Source of the DNA: Perognathus longimembris pacificus
Taxonomy: Eukaryota; Chordata; Mammalia; Rodentia; Heteromyidae
Assembly: GCF_023159225.1 (NCBI RefSeq)
Contig: NC_063174.1
Location: 27,797,983-27,861,982 of the forward strand
DNA length: 64,000 nt
Direction of reading: 5' to 3'
Positions 45,115 through 55,463 of this stretch are shown piece by piece. The position numbers were made by a program, and so were the translations under genes. The first letter of the stretch is position 1; each line of letters starts with the position of its first letter. Below the pieces are notes generated by a model. That model did no database searches, was not told the DNA's origin, and saw only the letters and a program-made list of their open reading frames with translations.

Positions 45115-45692
45115 AGTGAGCCAGACCCAAAGAAACATGGACTCTATGGTCTCCCTTATTGGGAGTAATTAGTACAGGTTTAGGCAAGTTACAGCAGAGG
45201 ATCACAAGAGCCCATTAGCTATACCCTTATGATCACATAAGATGATGCTAAGTGAAATGAACTCCATGTTATGGAAACTATTGTTATATCACAGTTGTAA
45301 CTACTTTCAACGTCCTATGTGTATGTGTGGCTTCTGTTGTTGATGATGTTCTTGTATCACCTTCCTGTGGTTGTACCTACACTATCTCTGTAATCTTATG
45401 TGAGTATATTAGAAACCGTGTATACTGGTATTGGAAGTAGTAAATTGAAAGGGAATACCAAATTTGAGAGACACAGGGTAAAAAAAGAAAAAGAACTACA
45501 AAAGCAATACTTGCAAAACTGTTTGGTCTAAGTGAATGGAACACCTCATGGGGGGAAAGGGAAAGGGGGTGGGGGAAGGGGGTATGAGGGACGAGGTAAC
45601 AAGCAGTACAAGTAATGTATCCAATGCCTAATGTATGAAACTGTAACCTCTCTGTACATCAGTTTGATAATAAAAATTTGAACAAAAAAAAA
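44433..45692 (+). mobile_element. 5'-truncated L1 retrotransposon with 15-bp target duplication
   Basis: About 1.26 kb comprising the 3' end of ORF2, the 3' UTR, a final AATAAA and an A-tail (45682-45692). It is flanked by a perfect 15-bp target duplication, agaaatggtgggaca, at 44418-44432 and 45693-45707. The 3' UTR has a G-rich stretch (45540-45590) typical of mammalian L1. The tip recurs in reverse at 11645-11790. Confidence 0.93.
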
Positions 45693-45707
45693 AGAAATGG
45701 TGGGACA

Positions 45708-45895
45708 AATGGTGAACAAATGCAGCAGTGGTACTCACTAGACACTGTTGAAAATGAACTATACAATTGTGAGTGGGGATGGGGGAAAAATTGGGAGAGA
45801 GCGAAGGAAGGAGTGACATTGTGCAAAAAGAAATGTACTCTTTACCTGACTGTAACCCCACTCTACATCACTTTTACAATAGCATTTAAAAAAAC
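45708..45895 (+). mobile_element. Old L1-like 3' end, right part
   Basis: 'aggagtgacattgtgcaaaa' to 'cccactctacatcactttta' and 'atttaaaaaaacaaac' parallels 26300-26412. It is the host of the younger L1. Confidence 0.6.
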
Positions 45896-47758
45896 AAACA
45901 ATAGTTGTATAGAATTTCTTGGTAAGGTTAGCAAGTATATTTCCTCAAAGCACATTACCTAATATATGTGTGATGAAACTACCATAGAAGCTCAGAATAA
46001 TTTTTAAACATTGGTTGGGTAGAATTTTTTTCTCTGGGTATAATATTAACTGTGTATATGTATAATTATAACAACCAGGCAGGCTGAGTACCTAAGCCTG
46101 GAGGTATTTTTGTTGTATGTTCTGAAGTATATAGAAGATTTTCAGATCATTTACTTGGCAGTGTTGTTTGCTAGTATTAAAAAGAGATATTCTCATAATT
46201 TTGTTGTTGCTGTTGTAGGACCTGGGACCTTATACATGCTAAGTAAGTGTCCTATCACTGAGTACCCTGCAATCCTACTCCTATGATTTGAATGATACCT
46301 GGAGTTAAATGGGTAAAAGGTTTAGCAAAGTCTGGTTAGCAGCTGACGCTATAGTTTCATTCATTCAGTCTTACTGAGGTACAGGAACTGTACTTGTTTT
46401 AAAAAATAATAATAACGAAAAGAAAAATAGACCCAGAGGAGGAAAGCAGACCCATAGTTGTGCCTTATCAATCTTACAAGAAAGCAAGGCTATCTGGGCC
46501 TAAGTTCTGATTTCAATCATTGTCTTGAATAGAGTTCTGACTTCTGAGGTTGTTTGTTTTGGAGGTCTCAGGTCAGTTATTTGTGCCACACAGCCATCAG
46601 TATCTGGAGACTTTCTTAGCCTGCACTTGTGATGACTCATGAGAGTGGAATCCATTGGCCTCCTTTGGAAATTCATTTTCTTATGACATGTAAACTCGTG
46701 GGTTCATTATACCTATTGTCAAGAGAATATAAAATGGCTTCTTCTAGTAACATTTTAAAGCCTTCTTGTACTGGGATTATTTAGCATTTTCCACAAACTA
46801 CATAGCTTACTACTTGCATAACCATTTGCTTACTCAATGTAAGTAATTGCTTACATATAAGTAATGTGGGATGAACTCAGCTGAGTCAGCTCTGCTTTGT
46901 ACCACATCATGTTGCCTGGCCTCCCACAGGAATGTGTAGTTAGTTAATAGTTGATGGTATCACTTCTATATCCAGCTCTACTGGCTGTTGGCAGCACAGT
47001 GGAGATAGGTGGTTCCTGTGTGTTATCCAAGAGGCCCATTCATGTGGTGCTGATCTGAGGATTCTTACAAGCAGTGAGACTAGGCAAGCTCTAATATATA
47101 AGCAGTTGTCAAGCTTCTGCTAGTGTCATGTTGTTAACACATGTCACATGTCCAAAGCTGACACTCAAAAGAGCTGAGAATTAGATTCCCATCTCTTGAT
47201 GGGAATATGTGTAAAGTCGCATGCACACAAGGGAACATGTGTATGAGATGGAGGAATCCAGGATCATTTTTCCAGTAAACTGAGGTCTAGTAGATTGTTC
47301 ACTAAACTAGAAGTCATAGAAGGGTGTGGATGGTGTCTCCTTTGCAAGGTTGGCCTGTGAAGGTAGAATATAAAACAGTGTATTTAATTAGCTTCTGAAC
47401 AATATTTAGCTAGGTCTGAATGTGACAAAATATAGTTGTTGATGGAGTTATTCCTAATCCATATAGAACATTCTATAAAAATAACCTAGAGAGAAAATCT
47501 GTATGTGCTCTGAGGTGATTAACACTGTGGCCATCAACACCTGTAGTAAAACACTAGATTGGTGTAGATTAACAATTTATATAGTGTAGCCCTCAAGTAA
47601 GCACATTTTCTCAGTAAAGGGTTAGATAGTAAATATTCTTAGTTTCACAGGCCACACATGGTCTCTGTCATGTATTCCATATTCTCTTTTTTTCTACAAA
47701 CCCATACCATGATTGTCTATTAATGTTTCTTGCTTCAGGCAGAATGATGGGCATGTGA
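45896..47758. other. Intergenic AT-rich stretch
   Basis: I see no gene or repeat I can defend apart from an ID-like antisense scrap around 46215-46275. Confidence 0.5.
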
Positions 47759-48003
47759 CACTATGCCCAGCTTTTTCTACTGAGAAGGGGTCTTGCAAAC
47801 TTTTTTCTCTGTCTGACCTGAAACCACAATCCTCTCATTCTCAGCCTACCACATAGTTAGGATGAGAGGCCCATGCTAGTGTATCTAGCTATTGGTTAAC
47901 ATGGGATATCACAATGTTTTTGCCTGGGTAGGCCTCAAGCTGAGATCCTTCACATCCTCCAATTCCTGAACAGCTAAGATTACAGGTATAAGCCACTAGC
48001 TGT
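47759..48003 (-). repeat. Two degraded B1-type SINE bodies, reverse orientation
   Basis: 'ggggtcttgcaaactttttt' and 'agcctaccacatagttagga', then 'gcctgggtaggcctcaagct' and 'acagctaagattacaggtat'. Confidence 0.65.
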
Positions 48004-48122
48004 TAGCTGTTTTAACCTTTGTTTCCATAGCATCTCAGAGTTACAAATGATTCCACACACATATCTACTAATGTTTACCATTTCTTCTTTTACCAGACCA
48101 AGTCAGAGCAATGAGCTCATAC

Positions 48123-48612
48123 TGTGGGGCACTGGCTTGCAGCTTTAAGAGGCGGCCCTGGGGCCGTGTGACTGCTAGCCCCACCGGCCTTCTCAGGACC
48201 CAGAACCGGAAAGGCGGCTTTTAACCAGCCCCGCCTCCCACCTTGCACCAAGATGGCGGCGGGTGATGAACCTAGAGGCGGTCCTGGGGGCCGTGAATTC
48301 CTCCCTTAGGGGCAGTCCCATGATGTCACCTGTGAAGGACAGTCTAACCAGCCTATCCTCATGCCTAGCTAGCTGCTTCAAATCCCTCCCCTTCCTGCCG
48401 GTCATTACTGCTATATAAGTCTGATCCCAGATTAAAGACGTTGGATGTTGGTCGACTTCTCCCTGAATCGCCTGTGTGTCCTGCCTTAAACGTAAGGGGG
48501 ACTGGGGTGGGCGTTTTTGCAGCTTTCACCTCTTCTTGATTCTGCCCCATGGGGTACGCTCCCGCGCCTCTCCCACGGGTCAGGAGAAGCACGTGAGCGG
48601 AAAACCTCAACA
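48123..48612 (+). mobile_element. 5' LTR of a second class II-like element
   Basis: It begins TGTGGGGCAC and ends CTCAACA, three bases before a primer site. TATATAA at 48412-48418 is followed 13 bases later by ATTAAA at 48431-48436. An AAGATGGCGGC motif, a YY1-type site common in retroelement promoters, lies at 48249. It is much more GC-rich than its surroundings. No partner LTR is found in the window. Confidence 0.72.
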
Positions 48613-48615
48613 TAT

Positions 48616-48633
48616 TGGCGCCCGAACGTGTGG
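48616..48633 (+). promoter_or_regulatory. Primer-binding site, tRNA-Lys type
   Basis: TGGCGCCCGAAC matches the first 12 bases of the Lys3 site; the rest (GTGTGG) is closer to the Lys1,2 site. It sits three bases after the LTR, as expected. Confidence 0.75.
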
Positions 48634-48721
48634 CCCACGAACGCACGGCAAACGTAAGCTTAGAAGCTACCGGCGAGCTGAGCAACCTTACCCTGGAGGT
48701 GTGAGTCCCCCCATTGGAAAT

Positions 48722-49005
48722 ATGGGGCAGACCCAAAGTCAATGAAACAACTAACCGTTCAAAGTTTTGAGGTCCATGCTCCAAAATACCTGATTGGACT
48801 TTTCAGACACTCAAGCCAAAAAGGCCTGGAAGACCTTAAAACATGTTGCACCCTGGGTGGAGACTGCCAGCCTTTTTAGCCTGGCTGCTCAGGACAGGGC
48901 CAGCCTTACCGCTGACCAGCAGGAGAGGGGCTCAATGCCCCACTCCAATGGGCCCACAAGGGGGTCCGGTAAGGGTCGCCCGGGTTCCGAGTAGAAAGCT
49001 GCGGT
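48722..49005 (+). pseudogene. gag: gag start and fragment of the second class II element
   Basis: ATG GGG CAG ACC CAA AGT CAA gives MGQTQSQ, a typical betaretroviral gag start, then a TGA stops it after seven codons. A downstream open stretch (from 48794; FSDTQAKKAWKTLKHVAPW) has the flavour of a matrix domain, but I cannot confirm homology. No protease or pol follows, so the element is truncated. Confidence 0.55.
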
Positions 49006-49665
49006 CCTGAGACATGTGGTGGACGAGGAGCAGCTGTAGCGGCAGCGGTGACAGCTCGTGGAGCGCCAGTGCAGAGCGCATCACATCTGAGCCGCCGGCA
49101 CAGAGCAGATGCTGTGGGGTCTGCATGTCTGAGCCGCGGGCGGGAGGCCTGGCAAGGGGGCCCCGTGGCCGGACGACAGCCCAGCAATGGCTCAGGGTGC
49201 TCCTGGGGTGAAGCACGGAGCCGGCTGCGGAGGAGTGGCGGTGGCGGGTGCCGCTTTCCACTCTGTGTCGCTGGGGCTTCCCACCGTCTTTTGCAGACTC
49301 CCCCTGGCTTACTTTTACTCCTCCTGCTTCTGAGGCCTGGGAAGCATTTGCTGGGCTTATATACTTAACATCTGTTGTTGGCTAATCTGCTTTGAAAGAG
49401 ACAAAAAAGGCTTTTGGTTCTTGTTGATGTTTGCTAAATTGGAGATTCGGTTAAATTCTGATTGTTGTTGGCTAAATCCTAAGCTTTCGATTAACAATAG
49501 AATGGGTTTTAATAAGCACCTCCCTCCCTTGCCCCAGGTGATGGGTGTGTCAAATTCCTCTAGGCTGGGCTGGGACTTGAAGGTGTCTTGCTGTGAGCCT
49601 GCTAAGGCTCTGACCAGCTCCGCCGTGCCACGCTGAACTGGTTTTTCAAAATGTGGCTTCTTCAT
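49006..49665 (+). other. GC/CpG-rich block continuing from the retroviral leader
   Basis: 49006-49340 is unusually CpG-rich for this window. Several overlapping open frames on both strands are composition artefacts. It may be the internal region of a non-autonomous LTR element, or a small CpG island carried by it. The AT-richer part 49380-49665 holds nothing I can name. Confidence 0.4.
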
Positions 49666-49769
49666 TTTCTTGCCAGATAATCTGTGAAAAATTTTGTTTC
49701 TTAGGAAACAAATTTATCATGGGATTATATCCTATAAACCCATAATGACTTAAAAATTATCCTATATTG

Positions 49770-50003
49770 CCAGGTATGTGGCTCACGCCTGAAATCCTAG
49801 CTACTCAGGAGGCTGAGATCTGAGGATCACGGTTGGAAGCCAGCCTGGGCAGGAAAGTCCACGAGACTCTTATCTCCAATAAACTACTCAGAATAGACTG
49901 GAAGTGGTGCTGTGGCTCAAGTGGTAGAGGGCTAGCCTTGAGCACAAAGAGGCTCAGGAATAGTGCTCAGGCCCAGAGTTCAAGCCCCGGAACTGGAAAA
50001 AAG
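49770..50003 (+). repeat. B1/tRNA composite SINE with perfect target duplication
   Basis: A full-length, little-diverged copy: 'gctcacgcctgaaatcctag' to 'ccccggaactggaaaaaag'. The 16-bp target duplication aaattatcctatattg lies at 49754-49769 and 50004-50019. It is a good reference copy of this SINE family. Confidence 0.93.
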
Positions 50004-50167
50004 AAATTATCCTATATTGAAAATGTATTTAATATACCTAACCTAGCAACTACTATAGCCTTGCCTACCCTCACTGTGCTCAGAACACTTACTCATTAGC
50101 CTATAGTTAAGCAAAGTCCACCTGCTACTACAAAACCTATTTTATAAAGTGTTGATATATCTCATGT

Positions 50168-50595
50168 TGAAGTGCCAGACTTTGAAGTCAGGCCCCACTT
50201 TACCACATCAACCCCACTTTACCACATGAACCTGAAAATAAGCAGGCCCTGTGAGCAAACCCAGGACAAGCTTATTAGGGCCCAGCCGGTCGAGAACTCT
50301 TAACGACTGGGAATGCTTAACTCTAACCGCCCCTAGAACACCTCGAGCCCTGAGCCAATCAGATTTGTACCCGTAACCTTGCTTGCTTAAACACCTGATT
50401 GCTGTAACTTTGTCTTTTGCCTTTATAAGCTCTGTATAATTGCAGCTCCAGGCTGCCTCCTAACCTCCGCTGTGTCGGTGGGTAGGACAAGGCCCGGGCC
50501 GCGGCCCCGCTTAAATAAAGTCTTGCCTTGCTATTGCATTTCGGAATGTCTGAGTCTCGGTGGTCTTCTTGGTGGTGGTCTTGCGACTTGGCACA
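50168..50595 (+). repeat. 5' LTR of the class I-like element
   Basis: TGAAGTGCCAG to TTGGCACA. It has CCAAT (50354), a TATAA-type box at 50422-50428 and AATAAA at 50514-50519. Near its start a 19-bp unit ('ccccactttaccacatcaa') occurs twice (50193-50230). It has a 17-bp insertion-like stretch before the CCAAT box that the 3' LTR lacks. Confidence 0.92.
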
Positions 50596-50600
50596 ACATT

Positions 50601-50618
50601 TGGGGTTTCGTCCAGGAT
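50601..50618 (+). promoter_or_regulatory. Primer-binding site, tRNA-Pro-like
   Basis: TGGGGTTTCGTCCAGGAT matches the tRNA-Pro site at 15 of 18 positions. It lies five bases after the LTR. Confidence 0.75.
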
Positions 50619-51213
50619 GGCTCCAGAGACCTCCGAGACTCCAGACTCTGAAGGTAAGAAAATAGCGCTGTTCATTCTGTGTGTCTGTGTGATTTGTAGT
50701 TTTGTTTTCTGTTTTGTCCAGCTGCCTGAATCTGAACCTGTAGATAGTGAAGGACCAGCCAGAGTGGACACACTCGTATGGGCAGTCCTGGAGGACTTGG
50801 GGGACACCTCAAGCCCTCCACAGGGGGCTCAAGCTTCCCACTACCACCCTGAACCTGAAGGACTGGACCAGGAGGCCCTTCTAACAGGCGCCCATCCAAT
50901 CCACTCTATATTCGGGGTTGTCTGGTCCGCTCCTACACAGGAATGGGAGAGAGAGAGCCTCAATACTGTGTGGTCTGCCCCCTCACAGGGGCAGGAGAGA
51001 CATAGTGAGACTGTGTGGTCTGCCCCCTCACAGGGGCAGGAGAGACATAGTGAGACTGTATGGTCTGCCCTCTCACAGGGGCCGGAGAGACACAGTAGAA
51101 CCTGTAAGCCACGGCTCCCTAAGTCTGTCTGTAAGTGTTGTCTGGTCTTTGTGCCTGTGATTATTTTTGTGTGTTTCTTTCTTGCGCTGTGCCTGACTGA
51201 CAAACGGACTTGA
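50617..51213 (+). CDS. Open frame with tandem 15-residue repeats and two hydrophobic segments
   Basis: 198 codons from an ATG that overlaps the end of the primer site to TGA at 51211. The N-terminal part is MAPETSETPDSEGKK, then a hydrophobic run (ALFILCVCVICSFVFCFV). A hydrophilic centre holds four tandem units of about 15 residues (TVWSAPSQGQERHSE type, DNA units 50923-51105), then a basic/Cys stretch (KPRLPKSVCKCC) and a second hydrophobic run (LVFVPVIIFVCFFLALCL). The first hydrophobic run begins at GTAAGA and ends at TTTTGTCCAG, so it may be a small intron. Spliced, the protein would keep only the C-terminal anchor. It sits where gag or a leader is expected but resembles neither. It could be an uncoded leader kept open by chance. 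Confidence 0.4.
   Translation: MAPETSETPDSEGKKIALFILCVCVICSFVFCFVQLPESEPVDSEGPARVDTLVWAVLEDLGDTSSPPQGAQASHYHPEPEGLDQEALLTGAHPIHSIFGVVWSAPTQEWERESLNTVWSAPSQGQERHSETVWSAPSQGQERHSETVWSALSQGPERHSRTCKPRLPKSVCKCCLVFVPVIIFVCFFLALCLTDKRT
50923..51105 (+). repeat. Four-unit 45-48-bp tandem repeat
   Basis: Units start at 50923 (48 bp), 50971, 51016 and 51061 (45 bp each). Units 2 and 3 differ only at the last base. The first and last units are more diverged. The period is a multiple of three. Confidence 0.92.
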
Positions 51214-51718
51214 CTTCATCTCACTGGAAAGATGTACAGGTGACAGCCCACAATCAATCAGTGAGAGTGTCCACAAAAAAGAACTCTAGGGGGACCCCCA
51301 CCCAGCCTTCTTAAACAGAAAATTGTTTGGTGTGCTAAAATGTTTTACTAAGACTAAAAATGTTTTACTAAAACTATCAAGCCCTGGAAAATGAGGCTGG
51401 AGAATGCTAAAATCATTTGTTAAAGGTTTTTGTCTTAAAATGTACAGCTGATGCTTATTCAGCGCGCTTTAAGATCTTTTGAAAATGCATGTGTGTGTGC
51501 ATGTGTGAGTGTGAACATGTTCAAGACTGCAGTATGATGCAAAACTAAGTTTAAGTTTAAATTCAAATGGTCATCAAGTTTGGGCATTACCAAATGCTTT
51601 AAAGGTATTATTGCATTGTTTTAAAGAGGAACTAGAGCTAAAAAAGGATTTCTCAGGGTTCTTTAATTAAAATTTAAAAAAAAAAACAGAGCCAAGTGTC
51701 AGAAATTTGGACTTAAAA

Positions 51719-51752
<34 letters not shown>

Positions 51753-52384
51753 TAAACTAATGGGGATAGAAGTAAACTCTCATTAACTCTATGTATGTAG
51801 GAAGAAATGGCAAAATGGGCCAATGTTTCTCACTAATATATTGGAAAGCTGAATGGATAAGTATTTCTAATTGTAATTCTTGCATTAAGGAAAAGTTCAA
51901 AGGTCTTCATGCCATGCAGTAACTGGGACTGAAGGGAAAAAAAGAGGCTCTTTTGAAACAAGCAGCTTTTGAAACAAGCAGCCCATAGGCAAAGGGTGGC
52001 ACCTGGTTTCAGAATGCCTGTGAGCTTGAGTTTTTCCAATACAGATAAAAGCTAAAGTGTTGTGTTAGTGTTAAAAAGGCTTTGGAAATCAAGAATACAT
52101 TTCTAGATAAGAAATTTGGGAGTAAAATTGTCCTAAATAATTATTGCAAAGTGAGAAAAGGAGAATTATGGCTACCAAAATGTTTAATTGTCATTCCAGC
52201 TTCTTTGTAGGTTTTTTGTAACAGTTTCCAGCAGGCCTACAGAGAAGCACAGGTAATTCCTACAAGTTTGTCAAGATCTAATACTGGCCCTTAATAAGTT
52301 CCAGGTAAGAGAGCATGCTTAAAAACTACTTCTGTGTGGACCACCTTGTTGCTTTTAATTGGAGTAAAGTGGCCTCTTATAAGA
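51214..52384 (+). other. Non-coding interior of the class I-like element, first part
   Basis: AT-rich with many stops in all frames. It includes an (AT)n run at 51721-51751. I see no retroviral domain. Confidence 0.6.
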
Positions 52385-52580
52385 CTCACTGATCTGAATC
52401 TGCGGTTCGAAGCCAGCCCGGGCAAAGAAAGGTCCCTGTGAGAGACTTGTCTCTAATCAGCCAGCAGAGTGCTGGGAACGGAGTTGTGTGGAGCTCAAAG
52501 TGGTAGGGCGCTAGTCTTGTGCTGGAGAGCTGGGGGACAGCACTCAGGCCCTGAGTCCAAGTCCAGTGAAAAGTCACTCC
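52385..52580 (+). repeat. B1/tRNA composite SINE nested in the class I-like element
   Basis: 'gcggttcgaagccagcccgg', 'gagttgtgtggagctcaaag' and 'ctcaggccctgagtccaagt'. Its upstream B1 part is truncated. Confidence 0.82.
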
Positions 52581-53934
52581 TCCTGGGACAAAAGTGATGG
52601 AGCATCCAGAGGCAGTAAGCCACTGCTTGGATGGCAGAGATGTTGTCAGATCCTAGAGTCACTTCTGTTTGGCCTTTCAAAAGTTAATCAAAGCCGGGAA
52701 GTCCTAGAAGAACAGTTCGTAAGCATGCCTTACTAATGCCCATGTCTGTCTACTGGGCAGGAACTTGCCAGTCATCTGTGACAGTGGCTAGTAAGGGTAA
52801 GTTTGTCAAATGAGAGGATAGTTTAAAATCCCAACCCCCTGCATCTACTCAAAGCTCTGACTGGCACTGAAAATTTTAAGCTGATACATCTGTTCAGGAA
52901 AGAAAGCTCGTAGACCTGAGATTGTATCCTTATTAAGATCTGTTAAAGGCCTGCAAAGGTCATCAGAGATCAGTTCCCCAGCCAGTCAGGAAAATGCTTT
53001 TACAAACTAGAATGTTAAAAGGCTACACTGAGGTAGCCCAAAAAGAAGTTTGTATAGTTGAAAGTTAAAATGTTGAATGTAATTTCCAGTTTGAAGTAAA
53101 GCTCCTAATGGACATCTGATCCTGCAGCCTGTTGGTAAAGTAGACTAAGGTTATAGATTCCTGGCTAGGTAAGGTCAACGCCCCTGAGTCAGCCTGAAGA
53201 AGTTATAGAAGATGATCTTTGCCCATCAGCCTCCCCTTTTAGGACGGAGGGACCAGGGTTGTTTTTGGAATGATGAGGCAGGATAAACTAGAGGCATGCA
53301 AAACAGAGGTAACAGTATACAGAGACTGCACTTGTAAGAAATGGTTACAGGCCAAGCCGCTTATGTTGGCTTTAAAGGAAAAAAAAAAATCCTAGCCTCA
53401 TTGGAAATATCTGATTTAAGCTTATTGCCCTGGCAAAATGACCCAAGGGCCATTGATTGCCTGAAGCTGTTGAATTTCAGTAATGTGCCAGCCTGCAAAA
53501 GCCAGTGTGCTTAAGAAGGAATCAGGAAAATACTAGGAAATTTGACTAAAGTTAGGCTTTAGGTTAACTTAGGTTAAGCTTCTCTAACCAGTCTATGGAG
53601 AAAGTTGCAGGTAACCCAGAAGGTGTGACATTCTACTGGAACCACTGGGAGCCACTGCTGCCTGACACCATGGCCCCTGCCCATTGCATTTGAGTGAGGA
53701 TCAAGGAGAGAGTCAAGTCATCTGGAAGAACCTACATCTTCAGATGAGACTCTTATCACACGCAGCTGATTTCGGCTGGAAAGTGTTTTGGATCTGCTAA
53801 AACTTATTGTAAGAAATTTTCAAGCAGACTGGCCTGCTGCTAAATTCAAAGCATGTATGACAGGCTGGAGAGTCACTTCAAGGCAATGCCTGGGGTGGAG
53901 GTATGTCCAAGAGTATTAAAATGTGTCCAGATGG
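52581..53934 (+). other. Non-coding interior of the class I-like element, second part
   Basis: No open frame above background. No gag, pol or env motif found. Confidence 0.55.
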
Positions 53935-54070
53935 ATTAGGGTGTGACCTCAGAGGAGAGGGAGGTAACTGCCATCAGGTGTGCCCGGTACCAAGGTAACT
54001 GGACAGAGATTTAAACTAGCTGGGGGCATCTTCATGGAGCCCTCCTGGGGGTGGATCTTGCAGATGCCAC
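53935..54070 (-). mobile_element. Fragment of the 10-kb LTR family inside the class I-like element
   Basis: 'tgacctcagaggagagggag', 'taccaaggtaactgg' and 'atggagccctcctggggg' parallel 10385-10513 in the same orientation. It is the 5' portion of that minus-strand LTR. Confidence 0.65.
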
Positions 54071-54139
54071 TGGCCAACCTTAGGCACTTGGAGGAACTGG
54101 AAACTGGAGAAATCTACTCTAGAATAGTTGGCTCATGAT

Positions 54140-54195
54140 ATAGAATATAGATATAGAATATAGATATAGAATAGAAAATATAGATATAGAATAGT
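54140..54195. repeat. Tandem 'atatagaat' repeat
   Basis: Units of 'agatatagaatat' and shorter variants are repeated about five times. Confidence 0.85.
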
Positions 54196-54843
54196 TGGCT
54201 TATGATAGTTGACTCTGGTCTGGCTTCTTAGGAGCAGCCTGTGCGTGGAGTCACAGTAAATTGCCTTGATGTAGTTGAGATAAACCGGAAAATGTAGACA
54301 GTTTAAAACGCTAGCAGCAAAGAAGCCCCAGGAAATGTAAAGAGGAAGGTTAGTATAGAAAGCCTTGGAGAAAGGGATAGAGAAAGGGTTTCCTCTGGAT
54401 AACAAAGGGATTTAAAAAGTAAATTGTCACAGAATGTTCCAGTAAGTCACTGATGGTGTGAGGAAGTAAAAGATGATGTGAGTGGGGATATGTTAAATTT
54501 TATAAGACATAGATTATAAAACTATATAAGGAAAGACGTTAGAGAGAAAACAAATGTTTCCTTTAGATTAAAAGGTTTTGTCATGCTAAAAGTGAGAAAG
54601 ACAATCCCTAAAGTGAGTATGTAACAAATGGTAAAGTTGGTATCTAATCAAATTGGCTATAATATAAATAGGGTCAGAATTGGGGCTTCAGTGTAAAACT
54701 GTTTTTTTATCTGTCGCATTTGTTATGAGTTTTTAGGGTATTGCGGGCACAATACCAATCTATCCCTACCGATTCTGTCAGAATCAGACTAAGCAAGTAG
54801 AACCACGATTGGTTCTTGAGTTACCTATCAGAAGGGGGGGAAA

Positions 54844-55272
54844 TGAAGTGCCAGACTTTGAAGTCAGGCCCCACTTAACCGGGCGAACCCCACTTTACCG
54901 GGCGAACCCCACTTTACCACGTGAACCTGAAAATAAGCAGGCCCTGTGAGCAAACCCAGGACAAGCTTATTAGGGCCCAGCCGGTCGAGAACTCTAACGA
55001 CTGGGAATGCTTAACTCTAACCGCCCCTGAGCCAATCAGATTTGTACCCGTAATCTTGCTTGCTTAAACACCTGATTGCTGTAACTTTGTCTTTTGCCTT
55101 TATAAGCTCTGTATAATCGCAGCTCGAGGCTGGCTCCTAACCTCCGCTGTGTCGGTGGGTAAGACAAGGCCCGGGCCATGGCCTCGCTTGAATAAAGTCT
55201 TGCCTTGCTATTGCATTTCGGAATGTCTGAGTCTCGGTGGTCTTCTTGGTGGTGGTCTTGCGACTTGGCACA
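54844..55272 (+). repeat. 3' LTR of the class I-like element
   Basis: It follows a purine tract (AGAAGGGGGGGGAAA). It has three copies of the 19-bp unit (54869-54925) where the 5' LTR has two, and otherwise differs by roughly ten substitutions plus the 17-bp stretch. Confidence 0.92.
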
Positions 55273-55276
55273 ATGT

Positions 55277-55463
55277 AAGTGTTGAATACTATATGGAAAG
55301 TGAAAACTGGAATGACTTTATGGCTACACTTTTATACCATCATAAATTTGAAAAATCCCAAGTGGAACCATCATAACTTGGTGTCCATCCATATTTCACT
55401 ATTACTGGAAGCTGGAAGAGAAGCAGCAATAAAGTGGTAAGGGAGCAGTAGTTGTGCTTTCAT
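55277..55463. other. Intergenic DNA after the class I-like element
   Basis: No feature seen. Confidence 0.4.

Larger units (their letters stand above)
50168..55272 (+). mobile_element. Class I-like, apparently non-autonomous endogenous retrovirus
   Basis: Two LTRs in the same orientation (428 and 429 bp, a few percent different), a 4-bp target duplication atgt at 50164-50167 and 55273-55276, a tRNA-Pro-like primer site and a polypurine tract (54830-54843) define a complete 5.1-kb element. A 4-bp duplication and Pro priming are typical of gammaretrovirus-like elements. The 4.2-kb interior lacks recognisable gag, pol or env. It carries one 198-codon open frame at its start, a SINE at 52385 and a fragment of the 10-kb LTR family at 53935. 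Confidence 0.9.

Noticed and set aside
48906..49368. Several overlapping open frames of 65-109 codons on both strands
   Set aside because: The stretch is CpG-rich, where stop codons are rare in every frame; open frames there carry little weight.
50168..55272. A gag gene in the class I-like element
   Set aside because: The only long frame lacks matrix, capsid or zinc-knuckle features.
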